Origin: Puniceicoccaceae bacterium
GTDB taxonomy: Bacteria > Verrucomicrobiota > Verrucomicrobiia > Opitutales > JAFGAQ01
Assembly: GCA_028285755.1 (NCBI GenBank)
Contig: JANQOQ010000006.1
Coordinates: 496,001 to 560,000, forward strand
Length of the DNA stretch: 64,000 nucleotides
Reading direction: 5' to 3'
Both the position numbers and the translations under genes were made by a program. This document shows, piece after piece, positions 1 to 8,398 of this stretch (position 1 is its first letter; every line of letters begins with the position of its first letter). The notes beneath the pieces were generated by a model, which worked only from the letters and a program-made list of their open reading frames with translations, did not search any database and was not told where the DNA came from.

Positions 1-548
1 ACAACCGGCTGGAACTCAAAAAGCGATTGTCCCTGGATAATCTGGCTCACCAGCTCAACACTCCGGTCCGCCGAAGCTTCCAGCGACTTTCGCAGCTCTC
101 CCTCCAAAGGCCTATCCATACGGGAAACCTGCTCAAATTGATCCTGTGGGATCACTTGGCTCAGCGCAAATGCATGATGGCCTGCCAGGCTCGCCTCCAG
201 GGCGCCCCCCACGGTGCCGGAGCTCAGCACCAGCGGCAAGGTCGCATTAAAACCAATATTGATGCCCGAGAGCACAAACGCAGGCCTTTCTTCCATCAGA
301 TTTCCCAGCGCTAGGTTTACACAATCCGCAGGGGTCCCATCGATGGAAAAACAACGATAGCGGTAGTCATGCACCTCAGTCACCTTCATGGGCTGGTGGC
401 GGGTGATCGCCTTGGCGATCCAGCTTTTTTGCGTCGCCGGAGCCGCGACGGTCACCTCATAATCACGGGCAAAGCGCTCCGCAAGTATGACCAGAAACTC
501 CGAACGATAGCCATCATCGTTCGTAATGAGGATTTTCGGTAAACTCAT
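1..548 (-). CDS. surE: 5'/3'-nucleotidase SurE (3' end cut by window edge)
   Basis: Translation of the complement from the ATG at 546-548 is open to the window edge (about 182 codons). It begins MSLPKILITNDDG, the SurE metal-binding N-terminus with the paired aspartates at residues 11-12. Further on are FSIDGTPADCV, the SGIN motif (about residue 88) and SGTVGGALE (about residue 103), all typical of SurE. The family is a metal-dependent phosphatase that removes phosphate from nucleoside 5'- and 3'-monophosphates and is linked to stationary-phase survival. The C-terminal quarter is outside the window. The start lies 3 bp downstream of the trhO stop, so the minus-strand order dgkA-trhO-surE is probably one transcript. 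Confidence 0.9.
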   Translation of the reverse strand, partial: MSLPKILITNDDGYRSEFLVILAERFARDYEVTVAAPATQKSWIAKAITRHQPMKVTEVHDYRYRCFSIDGTPADCVNLALGNLMEERPAFVLSGINIGFNATLPLVLSSGTVGGALEASLAGHHAFALSQVIPQDQFEQVSRMDRPLEGELRKSLEASADRSVELVSQIIQGQSLFEFQPV

Positions 549-551
549 AAA

Positions 552-1547
552 TTAATCTGCAGTGCTCTCCAACCGGGCCAGCTTGGCCTTCAGGTGGCGC
601 TCCTGCGTCTGGCCAAGGTGCTTTTCATTGCGATCATTGGCAAGCTGCATCTGCAGATTTCTTTGCTCCAGCCGGGCTTTTTTCTCAGGCGTCAACCGCT
701 CATAACAATGGGGACAAGACACCCCCTCCTCATAATACGGAGACCCCAGATCATCCCGCGAGAGCGGCATCCGGCAGGCATGGCACATATCATAGCTGCC
801 CTTCTCCAGATCATGATCCACCGTCACCCGATCATCGAATACAAAGCAATCCCCCTCCCAGAGACTCTCCTCCTCAGGGATGCGATTGAGATACTCCAGG
901 ATACCCCCGTTCAGATGATACACCTTTTCAAAGCCCTGCTGCAGCATGTAGGCGGTCGCCTTCTCGCAACGGATGCCCCCGGTGCAAAACATCGCCACCT
1001 TCTTCTGCTTCTTGGGGTCCATATTCTGGGCAACATACTCGGGAAAATCACGGAAAGACTTCGTTTCCGGATCAATCGCGCCCTTAAAGGTACCTACTGC
1101 AAATTCATAGTCATTGCGTGTATCCACGAGCGTGACTTCCGGGTCAGAGATCAGTGCATTCCAGTCTTCCGGCTCAATATACTCACCCACTTCCTGCGTA
1201 GGGTCAACGCCCGGCTGCCCGAGGGTGACGATCTCCTTCTTCAGCTTCACCTTCATCCGATGAAAAGGCATAAAACGCGCAAACGCCCGCTTGTAGTTTA
1301 GGTTCTCAAAACCGGGTAATGTCTTCAAATATTCAAAAAACGCTTCAACCTTTGGCTCCTCCCCCGCGATTGTCCCGTTTAAACCCTCATGCGCGACCAG
1401 CACAGTGCCCTTCAATTCTTGGCTGTGTGCCGCCTTTTCAATCTCCAGCTTCAACACCTCCGGCTCCTCCACCACCGCAAACTTATAAAATGCTGATACC
1501 AAATACCTCTGTGATTCCTCCTCACTCATAAACAAATTGAGTATCAA
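552..1547 (-). CDS. trhO: tRNA uridine(34) hydroxylase, rhodanese-domain protein (TrhO/YceA family)
   Basis: The 331-residue protein has the family layout: an acylphosphatase-like N-terminal domain (about 14-110, with AHEGLNGT near 52-59), a rhodanese domain (about 125-225), and a C-terminal cysteine segment (CHAC and CPHC pairs). The rhodanese loop CTGGIRC places the catalytic cysteine at residue 188. TrhO adds oxygen to uridine 34 of certain tRNAs in a prephenate-dependent, O2-dependent reaction in the cytosol. The first ATG overlaps the dgkA stop by 4 bp (ATGA type). A second Met at residue 7 (MSEEES) is an equally plausible start and better matches relatives. It sits between dgkA and surE on the same strand with tight spacing. 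Confidence 0.9.
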   Translation of the reverse strand: MILNLFMSEEESQRYLVSAFYKFAVVEEPEVLKLEIEKAAHSQELKGTVLVAHEGLNGTIAGEEPKVEAFFEYLKTLPGFENLNYKRAFARFMPFHRMKVKLKKEIVTLGQPGVDPTQEVGEYIEPEDWNALISDPEVTLVDTRNDYEFAVGTFKGAIDPETKSFRDFPEYVAQNMDPKKQKKVAMFCTGGIRCEKATAYMLQQGFEKVYHLNGGILEYLNRIPEEESLWEGDCFVFDDRVTVDHDLEKGSYDMCHACRMPLSRDDLGSPYYEEGVSCPHCYERLTPEKKARLEQRNLQMQLANDRNEKHLGQTQERHLKAKLARLESTAD

Positions 1548-1900
1548 AACAGGATTCTTGAATATTTAAACACCAAAATCAGCCCCACCCCCAGGCTCGC
1601 CAGGGAGGCGATTAGCACTGCACCTGCGGTGATATCCTTGATCCGGCCGATTTCAGGTTTACGCTCGGGCTCTACATAATCCGCGAGCTCCTCAAGCGCT
1701 GTATTGATTGCCTCCAGCGACATTACCAGCCCAATGCAGATGATAACGGCAAGCCACTCGCTTCGCTCAAAACCGACTATCAATCCAAATACCGTAATGC
1801 ACACAGCCGCGAGACACTGGATGCGCGCATTCCACCCACTATTTAGGAAATAAAAGATCCCCCTAAAAGCGTATAGGAATGAACTGAACCGGTCTTTCAT
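1544..1900 (-). CDS. dgkA: diacylglycerol kinase family, small integral membrane kinase
   Basis: The 118-residue protein has three membrane helices (about 27-44, 48-66 and 92-112). The DgkA/undecaprenol kinase signature is EAINTALEELADYV at about 63-76, with the catalytic Glu at 70 and Asn at 66, followed by KDITAGAVL at 88-96. Length matches the family (about 120). These trimeric inner-membrane enzymes phosphorylate diacylglycerol or undecaprenol with ATP, recycling lipid by-products of envelope synthesis. Sequence alone does not decide between the two substrates. It is the first gene of a minus-strand group (dgkA-trhO-surE) divergent from the flagellar operon, and its stop overlaps the trhO start. 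Confidence 0.9.
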   Translation of the reverse strand: MKDRFSSFLYAFRGIFYFLNSGWNARIQCLAAVCITVFGLIVGFERSEWLAVIICIGLVMSLEAINTALEELADYVEPERKPEIGRIKDITAGAVLIASLASLGVGLILVFKYSRILF

Positions 1901-1947
1901 AACTGCCTCGGCAAAATGTGCCTACAAATGTAAAAAAGAAACATATA

Positions 1948-1966
1948 ATCATTGGTAATCAATGAT
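1948..1966. promoter_or_regulatory. 7-bp inverted repeat with 5-nt spacer, operator-like
   Basis: ATCATTG at 1948-1954 and CAATGAT at 1960-1966 form a perfect inverted repeat in the 114-bp gap between divergent dgkA and fliP. The spacing is right for a dimeric regulator, but no regulator is known. The surrounding sequence is A/T rich. A role in either promoter is inferred from position only. Confidence 0.35.
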
Positions 1967-1974
1967 TTAGGTTA

Positions 1975-1992
1975 TTGGTATCGGGTGTGCTT
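1975..1992 (+). promoter_or_regulatory. candidate sigma-54-type promoter for the flagellar operon
   Basis: GG at 1977-1978 and GC at 1989-1990 are separated by exactly 10 nt, within TTGG and GTGC contexts, as in -24/-12 elements. The middle part of the -24 box departs from the consensus. The fliP ATG lies 25 nt after the -12 GC, leaving room for a short leader. No sigma-54 activator gene is in the window, so this is a weak prediction. Confidence 0.3.
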
Positions 1993-2014
1993 ATCGTGCA
2001 GGTGATTATTTACC

Positions 2015-2821
2015 ATGGATTATCTGCAACTAGATTTCAAAGACTTTAAGGTGAGGAGGAGCAAACTTTTTGTCGGTATATGCGCGGTTGCACTTCTGTT
2101 TGCAATAGCGACACCCCTGGCTGCTCAGACGACTCCTGCGCCCACTCAGGCCCCCGGGCTGAACATCTCACTCAATGGCCTGGGCGCTGAGCAGGATCTC
2201 GGTGTAGCCATCCAGATCGTGTTCCTGATGACGCTGCTGACCCTCGCACCGTCCATACTCGTTATGATGACTTCATTCACACGGATCATCATCGTATTGG
2301 GCTTTGTGAGAAATGCGGTGGGAGTGCCGGCTGCACCGTCGAATCAGATCATTATCGGTATTGCCCTGTTCCTGACGATCTTCGTCATGAGCCCCATACT
2401 CGACCGCATCAATAATGACGCCCTTCAGCCTTACCTGAACGACCAGATCACCTCCACTCAAGCGCTCGATAGTGCAAGTGAGCATATTAAGGACTTCATG
2501 CTCAGCCAGACACGGCAGAGCGATATCGAATTCTTTCTGGGCCTTTCCGGCATGGGTCCTACCAGTGTGCAAAATCTGCCACTCCGCATCGTCATTCCCT
2601 CATTTGTGATGAGTGAGCTGCGCACCGCATTCCAGATGGGCTTCCTCGTGTTTCTCCCTTTTGTGATGATCGACTTTCTCGTAGCGACCACCCTCATGTC
2701 CATGGGTATGATGATGATGCCGCCGGTGATCGTCTCGCTTCCCTTTAAGATACTGCTCTTTGTCATCGTGGACGGATGGTATCTCGTCATCAAATCCCTC
2801 ACCCAGAGTTTTACCTTATGA
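2015..2821 (+). CDS. fliP: flagellar export-gate protein FliP
   Basis: FliP is an inner-membrane component of the FliP5Q4R1 export gate of the flagellar type III secretion system. The 268-residue product has a signal peptide (about 1-38, ending LAAQ), then helices around 60-85 and 105-128. The PSNQIIIGIALFLT segment is characteristic, and a helical hairpin follows at 205-255. A periplasmic loop lies between. Length fits the family (about 245) plus a longer N-terminus. The ATG at 2015 is the only suitable start. Its stop overlaps the fliQ ATG (ATGA). First gene of the flagellar operon. Confidence 0.95.
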   Translation: MDYLQLDFKDFKVRRSKLFVGICAVALLFAIATPLAAQTTPAPTQAPGLNISLNGLGAEQDLGVAIQIVFLMTLLTLAPSILVMMTSFTRIIIVLGFVRNAVGVPAAPSNQIIIGIALFLTIFVMSPILDRINNDALQPYLNDQITSTQALDSASEHIKDFMLSQTRQSDIEFFLGLSGMGPTSVQNLPLRIVIPSFVMSELRTAFQMGFLVFLPFVMIDFLVATTLMSMGMMMMPPVIVSLPFKILLFVIVDGWYLVIKSLTQSFTL

Positions 2822-3087
2822 ATCCGGAAACTACACTCGAGCTTCTGCACTCCTTTATGAAAACCGCCCTGTTGCTGGCGACTCCTATACTCGGCACGGC
2901 AGTTGCCGTCGGTATCGGGGTAAGTATCCTGCAATCCGTCACCAGCATCCAGGAGCAGACGGTCCCATTCGTCGCCAAGCTATTCTCAGTGGGGGTCGTT
3001 TTTATCATCATCACTCCCTGGCTCATCCAGAGCCTCATCGAGTTCTCTGTATCCCTTTATAATCTTTTTCCCACGATGGTGCAATGA
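2818..3087 (+). CDS. fliQ: flagellar export-gate protein FliQ
   Basis: This is an 89-residue protein starting MNPETTLELLHSF, with two membrane helices (about 15-38 and 53-75) joined by a polar loop containing TSIQEQT. Family length is 89. Four copies pack around FliP/FliR in the export gate. The frame is open further upstream, but the ATG at 2818 overlaps the fliP stop by 4 bp and gives the exact family length, so it is chosen. Its own stop overlaps the fliR ATG in the same way, implying translational coupling of fliP-fliQ-fliR. Confidence 0.95.
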   Translation: MNPETTLELLHSFMKTALLLATPILGTAVAVGIGVSILQSVTSIQEQTVPFVAKLFSVGVVFIIITPWLIQSLIEFSVSLYNLFPTMVQ

Positions 3088-3842
3088 CCTTTGCGATCGA
3101 ATACATACTGGCTCTATTCCTGGTAGGCATCCGGCTCAGCGCTATGCTGTTCATGATCCCCATTTTCGGAGGCAGTTTTGTACCTGCACAAGTTCGCATC
3201 ATGCTCGGTTTTGCCCTGGCGATGATCATTGTGCCGATCATTGATACCACATTCCCCGAATCCATCAACGTATGGCTCATCGGATTTTACGGCCTGGGTG
3301 AATTGCTCGTGGGCTTATTCCTGGGCCTCGCCGTTCGCACTTTTTTTGGCATCATCGAAGTTGCCGGACACATCATCTCTATGGAAATCGGCCTCATGAT
3401 GGCGCAGCAGTTTGACCCCGAAAGCGGTGGGCAGACTCAGATGATCAGCGTCATCCTCTTCTATGTGGGTGCTATTCTCTTTCTGATCATGGGCGGGCAT
3501 CACATGGTCGTCGCTTCACTGGTTAAGAGTTATCAAATCATCGGACTGACCAAAGAAACCCTCGAAGTCGGAGACGTCCAGGGGGTTATTAACCTCATTA
3601 CCCAGATTTTCTCGCTCGCGGTATCCATCTCTGCACCCTTCATCGCTGTAAATTTCTTAATAACCCTCGGTTTTGGGGTACTCGGTAAGGTCGCCCCGAA
3701 AATCAACGTACTGCTCGTTAGCTTCTCCTTCCGCATATTGGGAGGCATCATCGTGTTTTTAATAACAACCAACCTCATTTTTAACTTTCTGCTGCAGTAC
3801 TCCGAGGAAATCCCCGGTAACATGCTGAGGCTCCTATTCTGA
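3084..3842 (+). CDS. fliR: flagellar export-gate protein FliR
   Basis: The 252-residue hydrophobic protein has about six predicted membrane segments and typical FliR motifs: an N-terminal helix leading into FGGSFVPAQVRIMLGFALA (about 27-45), then a central GEL-VGL-LGLAVRTFFG segment (about 75-90) and DPESGGQTQM near 113-122. FliR is the single-copy subunit that completes the FliPQR export gate and contacts FlhB. The start overlaps the fliQ stop (ATGA). It is followed after 1 nt by flhB. Confidence 0.95.
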   Translation: MTFAIEYILALFLVGIRLSAMLFMIPIFGGSFVPAQVRIMLGFALAMIIVPIIDTTFPESINVWLIGFYGLGELLVGLFLGLAVRTFFGIIEVAGHIISMEIGLMMAQQFDPESGGQTQMISVILFYVGAILFLIMGGHHMVVASLVKSYQIIGLTKETLEVGDVQGVINLITQIFSLAVSISAPFIAVNFLITLGFGVLGKVAPKINVLLVSFSFRILGGIIVFLITTNLIFNFLLQYSEEIPGNMLRLLF

Positions 3843-3843
3843 T

Positions 3844-4956
3844 ATGCCGGGCGAAGACAAAGATCAAAAGACTGAAGAGCCTACTGCCAAGCGCCTGGAA
3901 GAAGCGCTGAAGGAGGGGCAGTTTGCAAAGGCTCCTGAAATCCAGATGACCTTTATGATGGTGGCTGCTTTTTTTGTATTACTGTTTTATGCCACTTCAG
4001 TTGCACAGCAATTCAGGGACTTCGCAGTCAGCATTTTCAGCCATATCGGGGATATTGAAGTTGCTCCGGAAAACGTCACCCAGTGGTTCAATACCCTATA
4101 CAAATTAGTTATCCAGCTCGTGGCCCCCATTATGATGGCCTGCACTGGCGCGAGTATGTTTGCAGGAGGGCTGCAAAGCGGCTTCCGCCTTACCCCCAAG
4201 GTGCTCGCCTGGAAACCTGAGCGCCTGAATCCGGTCAAGGGATTTCAAAACCAGTTCGCCAAGCAAAAGCTTGCAGACTTTCTGGTCGAGTTCATGAAAT
4301 TTGCGGCAGTATTGCTGATCGTAATCAACGGCATTTACGTACTGATTGAAGATCCGATCTTTCACCACCCCGTCACTCCCCATTACGTTCTTCAATTCAT
4401 CCATAAAATCTTTCTGGTCATCTTTATCCGCCTGATCGTCGCACTTGCCATTATCGCCTTCATCAACTATCTCTTCCAGAAGCAGAAGACCCGCAGCATG
4501 CTCAAGATGACCAAACAGGAGGTCAAGGATGAGCGCAAAAGTGCAGAAGGGGATCCTATGGTTAAGGGTCGCCAACGACAGCTCGCCCGCAGCCTCATGC
4601 AACGCCAGATGCTCGATGCCGTGCCCAATGCAGACGTTGTGGTGACCAACCCGACCCACTTTGCAGTCGCTCTGAAATACGACCGCGACGAAGATGAGGC
4701 ACCCGTCATCCTCGCCAAGGGGCAAAACCTCTTTGCAAAACGTATCAAGGCCATAGCGAAAGAGCATGAAGTGCCCATGATCGAGAATAAGCCAGTGGCA
4801 CAAATGCTTTTCAAAATGGGCAAGGTCGGCAACAGCATCCCCTACGAACTCTATCAGGTCGTCGCTGAGATCCTCGCATCCGTCTACAAGACGCACCGTT
4901 ACTATTTCCACAAACTTAAGGCAAGACGACGCGAACTGCGTACGGCACAAAATTGA
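3844..4956 (+). CDS. flhB: flagellar export switch protein FlhB
   Basis: The 370-residue protein has the N-terminal KTEEPTAKRLEEA motif (about 9-22), four membrane helices (about 35-55, 85-110, 150-168, 185-212) and a cytoplasmic C-terminal domain. The self-cleavage motif NPTH is intact at residues 269-272, the same numbering as in Salmonella. Cleavage between Asn and Pro switches substrate specificity from rod/hook to filament proteins. The basic linker RSMLKMTKQEVKDE precedes the cleavage domain. It lies 1 nt after fliR and 9 nt before flhA, within the operon. Confidence 0.96.
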   Translation: MPGEDKDQKTEEPTAKRLEEALKEGQFAKAPEIQMTFMMVAAFFVLLFYATSVAQQFRDFAVSIFSHIGDIEVAPENVTQWFNTLYKLVIQLVAPIMMACTGASMFAGGLQSGFRLTPKVLAWKPERLNPVKGFQNQFAKQKLADFLVEFMKFAAVLLIVINGIYVLIEDPIFHHPVTPHYVLQFIHKIFLVIFIRLIVALAIIAFINYLFQKQKTRSMLKMTKQEVKDERKSAEGDPMVKGRQRQLARSLMQRQMLDAVPNADVVVTNPTHFAVALKYDRDEDEAPVILAKGQNLFAKRIKAIAKEHEVPMIENKPVAQMLFKMGKVGNSIPYELYQVVAEILASVYKTHRYYFHKLKARRRELRTAQN

Positions 4957-4965
4957 TTTTAAACC

Positions 4966-7149
4966 ATGGCAAGCATTCCATCAGGCGGTAATTGGGTATC
5001 CAAATTTCTGACAAAAAGTCCGGATATACTCTTTGTATTAGGTATCTTCGGTGCAGTATTCATTCTGGTATTACCGCTCTCCCCCCACTTCCTGGATATG
5101 CTCTTCGCCATATCCATCGGTATCTCCCTGATGGTGATGCTGGTGATCATCTATATTAAATATCCGCCCGAGTTTTCCGTTTTCCCCACGATACTGCTCG
5201 CGCTTACGCTCTTCCGGCTGGGGCTCAATGTAGCCTCCACACGGCTTATTCTGCTCGATGGTTACGCCGGTAACGTTATTAACTCCTTCGGGGAGTTCGT
5301 TGTGCGGGGCAACTACGTGGTCGGAGCCGTTGTCTTTCTCATCCTCGTAATCGTTAACTTCATGGTGATCACCAAGGGTGCCGGCCGTATTGCTGAGGTT
5401 GCCGCACGCTTTACCTTGGACGCCATGCCCGGTAAGCAGATGTCCATCGATGCCGAACTCAATGCGGGCCTTATCGACGAGCAGACCGCCAGTAAGCGAC
5501 GTGACAAAATTCAGAAGGAAGCTGACTTCTACGGATCTATGGACGGTGCGAGTAAATTCGTACGGGGGGATGCTGTCGCCGGAATATTAATTACCTTAAT
5601 TAACATTGTAGGGGGGTTCGCCATCGGGGTTGTTCAAAAGAACATGAGCCTCGTAGACTCCTTGCAGACTTATACGCTGCTTTCCGTGGGGGATGGACTG
5701 GTATCCCAAATTCCCTCATTGATCGTATCTTTCGCTGCCGGCTTATTGGTAACCCGTACCAACGAAACCGCCGACCTCGGTGAAAACATCGGCAAGACCG
5801 TCTTCGGCCAACCCCGTGCAGTGGCTATCGCCAGTGGGCTCATTGCACTATTTGCATTCCTGCCGGGTATGCCCGCAATTCCGTTTATGATGCTCGCAGG
5901 CGCAACAGGAACCGGCGCTTACTTCCTCTATAAGAAGAAGCGGGAAACGGAATCTTCACTGAAACTCATTGGCGCTGATGGGCAGACGCCTCAGCTGGAA
6001 GATGGAGAACCTCCAGATCCTGGTGACGTCTCCGCACGGCCCGATGCCACCCAAAGCTTCGAAACCCTCATCAATACCGATACTTTCTGCATTGAGCTGG
6101 GCTACGGACTCCTTTCACTTACCAATAAAGGCAACGGAGGTGACCTGCTCGACCGTATCACTGGCCTGCGTAAGAGTCTCGCCAAGGAGCTCGGCATCAT
6201 CATACCGCCTGTGGCAGTCAGGGATAATCTCGAGCTTGAATCCAACAACTACCGCTTTCTCCTACGAGGGAAGGAAATCGCAAGCGGCCAGATTATGCCT
6301 GAACGCTGGCTTGCCATGAACGTGTCCAACAGCTCCGCATCGCTTAAAGGCACTCCCACCAAGGAACCTGTATTTGGACTCGACGCCGTTTGGGTAACCG
6401 AAGCTGTCAAAAAGACTGCAGAGATCAACGGTTATACAGTCGTGGATTCCACCTCGGTCATGATCACTCACCTTTCAGAGACTCTCAAGGGAGTCGCAGA
6501 CCTGATCCTCGATCGCGAGGACGTTCAAAAGCTCATTGACCTCGTCAAAGAGAAGAACCCAACCCTCATCAACGAACTATTGCCGGACCTCGTATCTGTT
6601 GGCCTTATCCAGCGGGTATTGCGCAATCTTCTAAAGGAAGGTGTGCCCATCCGCAATCTCACCATCATTCTCGAAACCATCGCCGACTTTGCCGCTTTCA
6701 GCAAAAACCCGGATGATCTCTCCGAGCAGGTGCGCAAACGCCTGGGAGTTTACTTCATGTCCCAATATGAAACCGAAGAAGGCCAGGTACACGCCCTCAC
6801 CCTTGAGCCCAAACTCGACCAATTGATTTCCAGCCAGGTGAAGCGCACGCAAACCGATATCGGGCTCATGCTGGACCCGGGTCTCACACAGCATCTGCTC
6901 ACCGAACTCGAGAGCCGTATCACCGCAATGAACGAACAGGGCCTACAGCCTATACTCATCACCTCTGCAGAAGTGCGCTTGCCGTTCAAACGGTTCTTCG
7001 AGCCCTCCTTCCCAAATCTGACCATCGTATCCTATCAGGAATTTTCAGCCAAAACACAAATTCAGACATTCGGCATTATTACTATGCCCAATGAGCTGAA
7101 CACATTGATCTTCGAAAACCAGGAAAACCAATATGCAAAAGCAAGCTAA
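4966..7149 (+). CDS. flhA: flagellar export ring protein FlhA
   Basis: FlhA forms the nonameric ring that takes up export substrates and uses the proton gradient. The 727-residue protein has about eight membrane helices in residues 20-320, including the FHIPEP-family signature RLGLNVASTRLIL (about 83-95) and the cytoplasmic-loop motif DAMPGKQMSIDAELNAG (about 150-166). A large cytoplasmic domain (about 360-720) follows. The family usually has about 690-700 residues. The last 17 bp overlap the start of the flhF-like gene, so the two are probably co-translated. Confidence 0.96.
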   Translation: MASIPSGGNWVSKFLTKSPDILFVLGIFGAVFILVLPLSPHFLDMLFAISIGISLMVMLVIIYIKYPPEFSVFPTILLALTLFRLGLNVASTRLILLDGYAGNVINSFGEFVVRGNYVVGAVVFLILVIVNFMVITKGAGRIAEVAARFTLDAMPGKQMSIDAELNAGLIDEQTASKRRDKIQKEADFYGSMDGASKFVRGDAVAGILITLINIVGGFAIGVVQKNMSLVDSLQTYTLLSVGDGLVSQIPSLIVSFAAGLLVTRTNETADLGENIGKTVFGQPRAVAIASGLIALFAFLPGMPAIPFMMLAGATGTGAYFLYKKKRETESSLKLIGADGQTPQLEDGEPPDPGDVSARPDATQSFETLINTDTFCIELGYGLLSLTNKGNGGDLLDRITGLRKSLAKELGIIIPPVAVRDNLELESNNYRFLLRGKEIASGQIMPERWLAMNVSNSSASLKGTPTKEPVFGLDAVWVTEAVKKTAEINGYTVVDSTSVMITHLSETLKGVADLILDREDVQKLIDLVKEKNPTLINELLPDLVSVGLIQRVLRNLLKEGVPIRNLTIILETIADFAAFSKNPDDLSEQVRKRLGVYFMSQYETEEGQVHALTLEPKLDQLISSQVKRTQTDIGLMLDPGLTQHLLTELESRITAMNEQGLQPILITSAEVRLPFKRFFEPSFPNLTIVSYQEFSAKTQIQTFGIITMPNELNTLIFENQENQYAKAS

Positions 7150-8323
7150 TCCACCTGTAACTGCCAACCCACAGGCAGCCCCTGTTGAAACCGCAACACC
7201 GGGTAAAACTTACCGGCTTATCGTCAGCTCCGTTCAGGAAGGCGTCAGCATCATCCAGCAAAAGCTGGGGCCCCGCGCGACGGTGCAATCCGTTAAACAA
7301 TATAAACCCAAAGGTATGTCCAAGCTCTGGAACTCAGCCAAACTGGAAATTATTGTCAGCGTGCCGGATGACCAGCAGGCTCCGGAAACCTTTAAACTGG
7401 AAGCCCCAGAGGAACCCGCAGAGCAACCAAATGCAACCCCTCAGCTACCTGCTGCAGAGTCTACAGAGGATGCCATGCCCGATATGCAGGACACCTTGCA
7501 AAGTAAGGAAGATACGAGTGCCACACCTCAAACCTACAGCACAGCCAAACCTTCCGCCTCACTGAGCCCTTATAGTACCATCGATATTCAGCAGCTGCTC
7601 ATTAACTCAGGTTTCGACAATAATTTAATCACACGCCTGAACCAGCTACCCCAGTGGGAGTCCATTCAAAAGAAGTCACTGCAAAGCGGCCTCACTGAAA
7701 TCCTCAGTATTCTGAAGGACGAATTCCTGGCTACCCAAAACAAGCCCGTGAGTGCATTTACGGCATTTATCGGCACTCCGGGAGTAGGTAAATCCACTGT
7801 TTTACGCAAGCACGTAGCCAATCAGGTCTTCGTTCAGCGCAAAAAAGTGCAAATCCTGAAACTGGATGACGAGGACCCTAATCCGGACAACCTGCTGAGC
7901 GTTTTTTGCGACATCATCGGAGTTCCGCTCGTACGCGACCCGAATGATCTGAATCTGGGTACCGATACCCATCTTTACATTGATCTACCAGGACTTCAGC
8001 GCAGCGAAAAAAAGCGCATTTTCTACTTCAAACGCCTGCTGGACGACCTTGATATCGACTCCCGGGTCCTTGTGCTCAACAGCATGTATGACGAAAGCTC
8101 TTTGACTCAGGCATTTGAACTTGGAAGCGTCCTGAAAGCGACTCATCAGTGCTTCACACACCTCGATGAGCTTCAAAACTGGGGAAAACTCTGGAAATTC
8201 GTACTCAGAGGCAGCCTCCCCATGCTTTTCACAGGCCTGGGCGACGAAACGGCAAGTTATCCCCGCGAAGAGTTCCTCCCTTTATTAACCAGTAAAACTT
8301 TTCCAAATATTTTACTCAATTAG
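7133..8323 (+). CDS. flhF: FlhF-like SRP-family GTPase with altered GTPase motifs
   Basis: Position straight after flhA and the N-terminal start YRLIVSSVQEGVSIIQQKLGP match FlhF, the SRP-type GTPase that sets flagellar position and number. The 396 residues comprise a short basic N-domain (26-80), an acidic and proline-rich linker (about 80-145), a helical N region (150-200) and the G domain (208-396). The P-loop GTPGVGKST (214-222) is intact. The other motifs differ from the usual SRP GTPase: DDEDPNP (about 245) replaces the DTxR region, DLPG (284-287) replaces DTAG, and THLDE (342-346) replaces TKLDE. It may bind nucleotide without normal hydrolysis. No flhG follows. Identity is fairly sure; activity is not. 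Confidence 0.75.
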   Translation: MQKQANPPVTANPQAAPVETATPGKTYRLIVSSVQEGVSIIQQKLGPRATVQSVKQYKPKGMSKLWNSAKLEIIVSVPDDQQAPETFKLEAPEEPAEQPNATPQLPAAESTEDAMPDMQDTLQSKEDTSATPQTYSTAKPSASLSPYSTIDIQQLLINSGFDNNLITRLNQLPQWESIQKKSLQSGLTEILSILKDEFLATQNKPVSAFTAFIGTPGVGKSTVLRKHVANQVFVQRKKVQILKLDDEDPNPDNLLSVFCDIIGVPLVRDPNDLNLGTDTHLYIDLPGLQRSEKKRIFYFKRLLDDLDIDSRVLVLNSMYDESSLTQAFELGSVLKATHQCFTHLDELQNWGKLWKFVLRGSLPMLFTGLGDETASYPREEFLPLLTSKTFPNILLN

Positions 8324-8398
8324 CACTTAAATTTTTTTACAATTGAGCGATTAATTAAACAGCAAATGTAAAAAAAGTCGCGAAGTCCTTATAGAATT

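Noticed and set aside
2008-2020. ACCATGG context at the fliP and flhA starts as a special initiation signal
   Set aside because: It occurs at only a few starts and has no known role in bacteria.
4105-4950. Long open frame on the minus strand opposite flhB
   Set aside because: It is fully inside flhB, has no recognisable motif or start context, and flhB is certain. Such antisense frames also occur opposite gyrB (22469-23311), gyrA (25280-26074) and yyaL (19559-20302) and are by-products of codon bias.
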